The notes below the pieces were generated by a model. That model had not been told where the DNA came from. It did not search any database and saw only the letters and a program-made list of their open reading frames with translations. From Chitinilyticum litopenaei DSM 21440 (GTDB taxonomy: Bacteria > Pseudomonadota > Gammaproteobacteria > Burkholderiales > Chitinibacteraceae): a DNA stretch of 64,000 nt. The first letter of the stretch is position 1. Every line of letters starts with the position of its first letter. Positions 63,560 to 64,000 of the stretch are shown piece by piece. The DNA is taken from contig NZ_ATZJ01000020.1 of assembly GCF_000428145.1 (NCBI RefSeq), positions 6,312-70,311 on the forward strand, in the 5' to 3' direction. A program made the position numbers and the translations under genes.

Positions 63560-64000
63560 CCCGGATTTTTCATGAGTTCGGGGTCGGCGGAGGGCTTAAA
63601 GCCGCATAGGATATGCTTTCCAGACCGATCCACAGACAACTCCGCCGATGCCAAAGTGTACCGCACCTGAACTCCCGTTTGGCCGTCTTGGCCGTTGCCA
63701 GATCGAGGCCAATTTCACTGGCGGCGCACTCAGTTCCGATGGCGGACTGATGTTGCTGCGCCAGACTGATCACCGCATCGGTTTGTCAGAGGCCGTCGCC
63801 AAGGCGCTACACGATCCGCGCGATCCCGACCGCATCATTCATTCCCTGCGCGACCTCGTCGCCCAGCGCCTCTATGCCCTGTGCTGCGGTTACGAAGACC
63901 TCAACGACCACACCGCCTTGCGCCACGATCCGCTGATGCAAACAGCCGTGGGGACCCGCGCGGAACTGGGCAGTTGCCCGACCTTGCACCGCATGGAAAA
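63560..64000 (+). mobile_element. IS1380-family insertion sequence, left part (continues past the window)
   Basis: Begins near CCCGGATTTTTCATG at 63560, typical in style for an IS1380 terminal repeat, about 90 bases before the transposase start. The right end is outside the window, so repeats and target duplication cannot be checked. Confidence 0.6.
63648..64000 (+). CDS. IS1380 family transposase, N-terminal part
   Basis: The open frame from ATG 63648 runs off the window end. 117 codons are visible: MPKCTAPELPFGRLGR start, EANFTGGALSSDGGLMLLRQ, IIHSLRDLVAQRLYALCCGYEDLNDH, LRHDPLMQTAVG and SCPTLHRMEK. The pattern of GG-SSDGG near the N-terminus, a Y-DxND motif and a -PTLxRxE motif is that of IS1380 DDE transposases. 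Whether it is intact is unknown. Starts 174 bases after the previous gene. Confidence 0.85.
   Translation, partial: MPKCTAPELPFGRLGRCQIEANFTGGALSSDGGLMLLRQTDHRIGLSEAVAKALHDPRDPDRIIHSLRDLVAQRLYALCCGYEDLNDHTALRHDPLMQTAVGTRAELGSCPTLHRME

Overview
The window reads as a dense, high-GC (roughly 63-65% by eye) chromosomal segment of a betaproteobacterium, most likely of the order Neisseriales (Chromobacteriaceae/Chitinibacteraceae type). This placement is inferred from gene order and gene content: birA-coaX-SPOR, gmk-rpoZ-spoT, thiS-thiG-trmB, rlmE/yhbY divergent beside ftsH-folP-glmM, carAB, metNIQ, and a secreted AA10 chitin-active LPMO with two chitin-binding modules. No marker RNA is present to prove it. 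I saw no rRNA, tRNA or CRISPR array.

Layout. 0-6.3 kb: hslV (no hslU beside it), birA-coaX-SPOR operon, then a minus-strand flagellar outer-ring cluster (flgP-like lipoprotein, flgT, small secreted protein). 6.3-10.9 kb: a VOC-TrmB fusion, an orphan cheD, thiG, thiS and two small membrane proteins. 10.9-14 kb: spoT, rpoZ, gmk. 14-18.6 kb: a SprA-like HExxH protein, msrQ-msrP, a cytochrome c and cysG. 18.6-23.5 kb: a CHASE hybrid kinase, lrgA-lrgB, murI. 23.6-28 kb: a SulP transporter, rph and the LPMO. 28-37 kb: zapE, a beta-propeller protein, a peroxiredoxin, a periplasmic binding protein, a GGDEF-EAL protein, glmM, folP. 37-46 kb: ftsH, rlmE, yhbY, a DUF4149 protein, greA, carB, carA. 46-54 kb: a membrane C13 peptidase, gpx, a FIST protein, a DUF1841 protein, a BepA-like M48 protease, a YqaA protein, cyaY, lptM, two tandem Crp/Fnr regulators, a lipoprotein, folB. 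54-64 kb: plsY, an SNase, hpnC, comEA, metN-metI-metQ, a BCCT transporter, a MazG-like pyrophosphohydrolase, an unrecognised protein, and the left part of an IS1380-type insertion sequence running off the end.

The coding content is mostly ordinary housekeeping. The unusual material is between the genes, which hold several families of palindromic repeats. (1) Two complete ~265 bp elements (8363-8628 and 22409-22673) and one truncated relative (6310-6476) have long terminal inverted repeats beginning GGYTCTGTTGA and a TA dinucleotide at each end. Each complete copy carries two internal nested hairpins whose sequences differ between copies while pairing is kept. Both complete copies sit exactly on a stop codon and supply its last base. 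(2) About a dozen ~50 bp hairpins of the form GGGTAT..CTGCAGCC..GGCTGCAG..ATACCC occur, mostly right after stop codons. (3) One REPIN (966-1080) matches the well-known Pseudomonas-type REP hairpin. (4) There is a ~70 bp two-copy repeat and a 126 bp nested palindrome. No transposase for the 265 bp elements is in the window.

Other points worth attention are the in-frame VOC-TrmB fusion, a possible leader-peptide/attenuator arrangement before carA, a 27 bp tandem duplication of the yhbY tail, and non-ATG starts with good ribosome binding sites for betT and hpnC.
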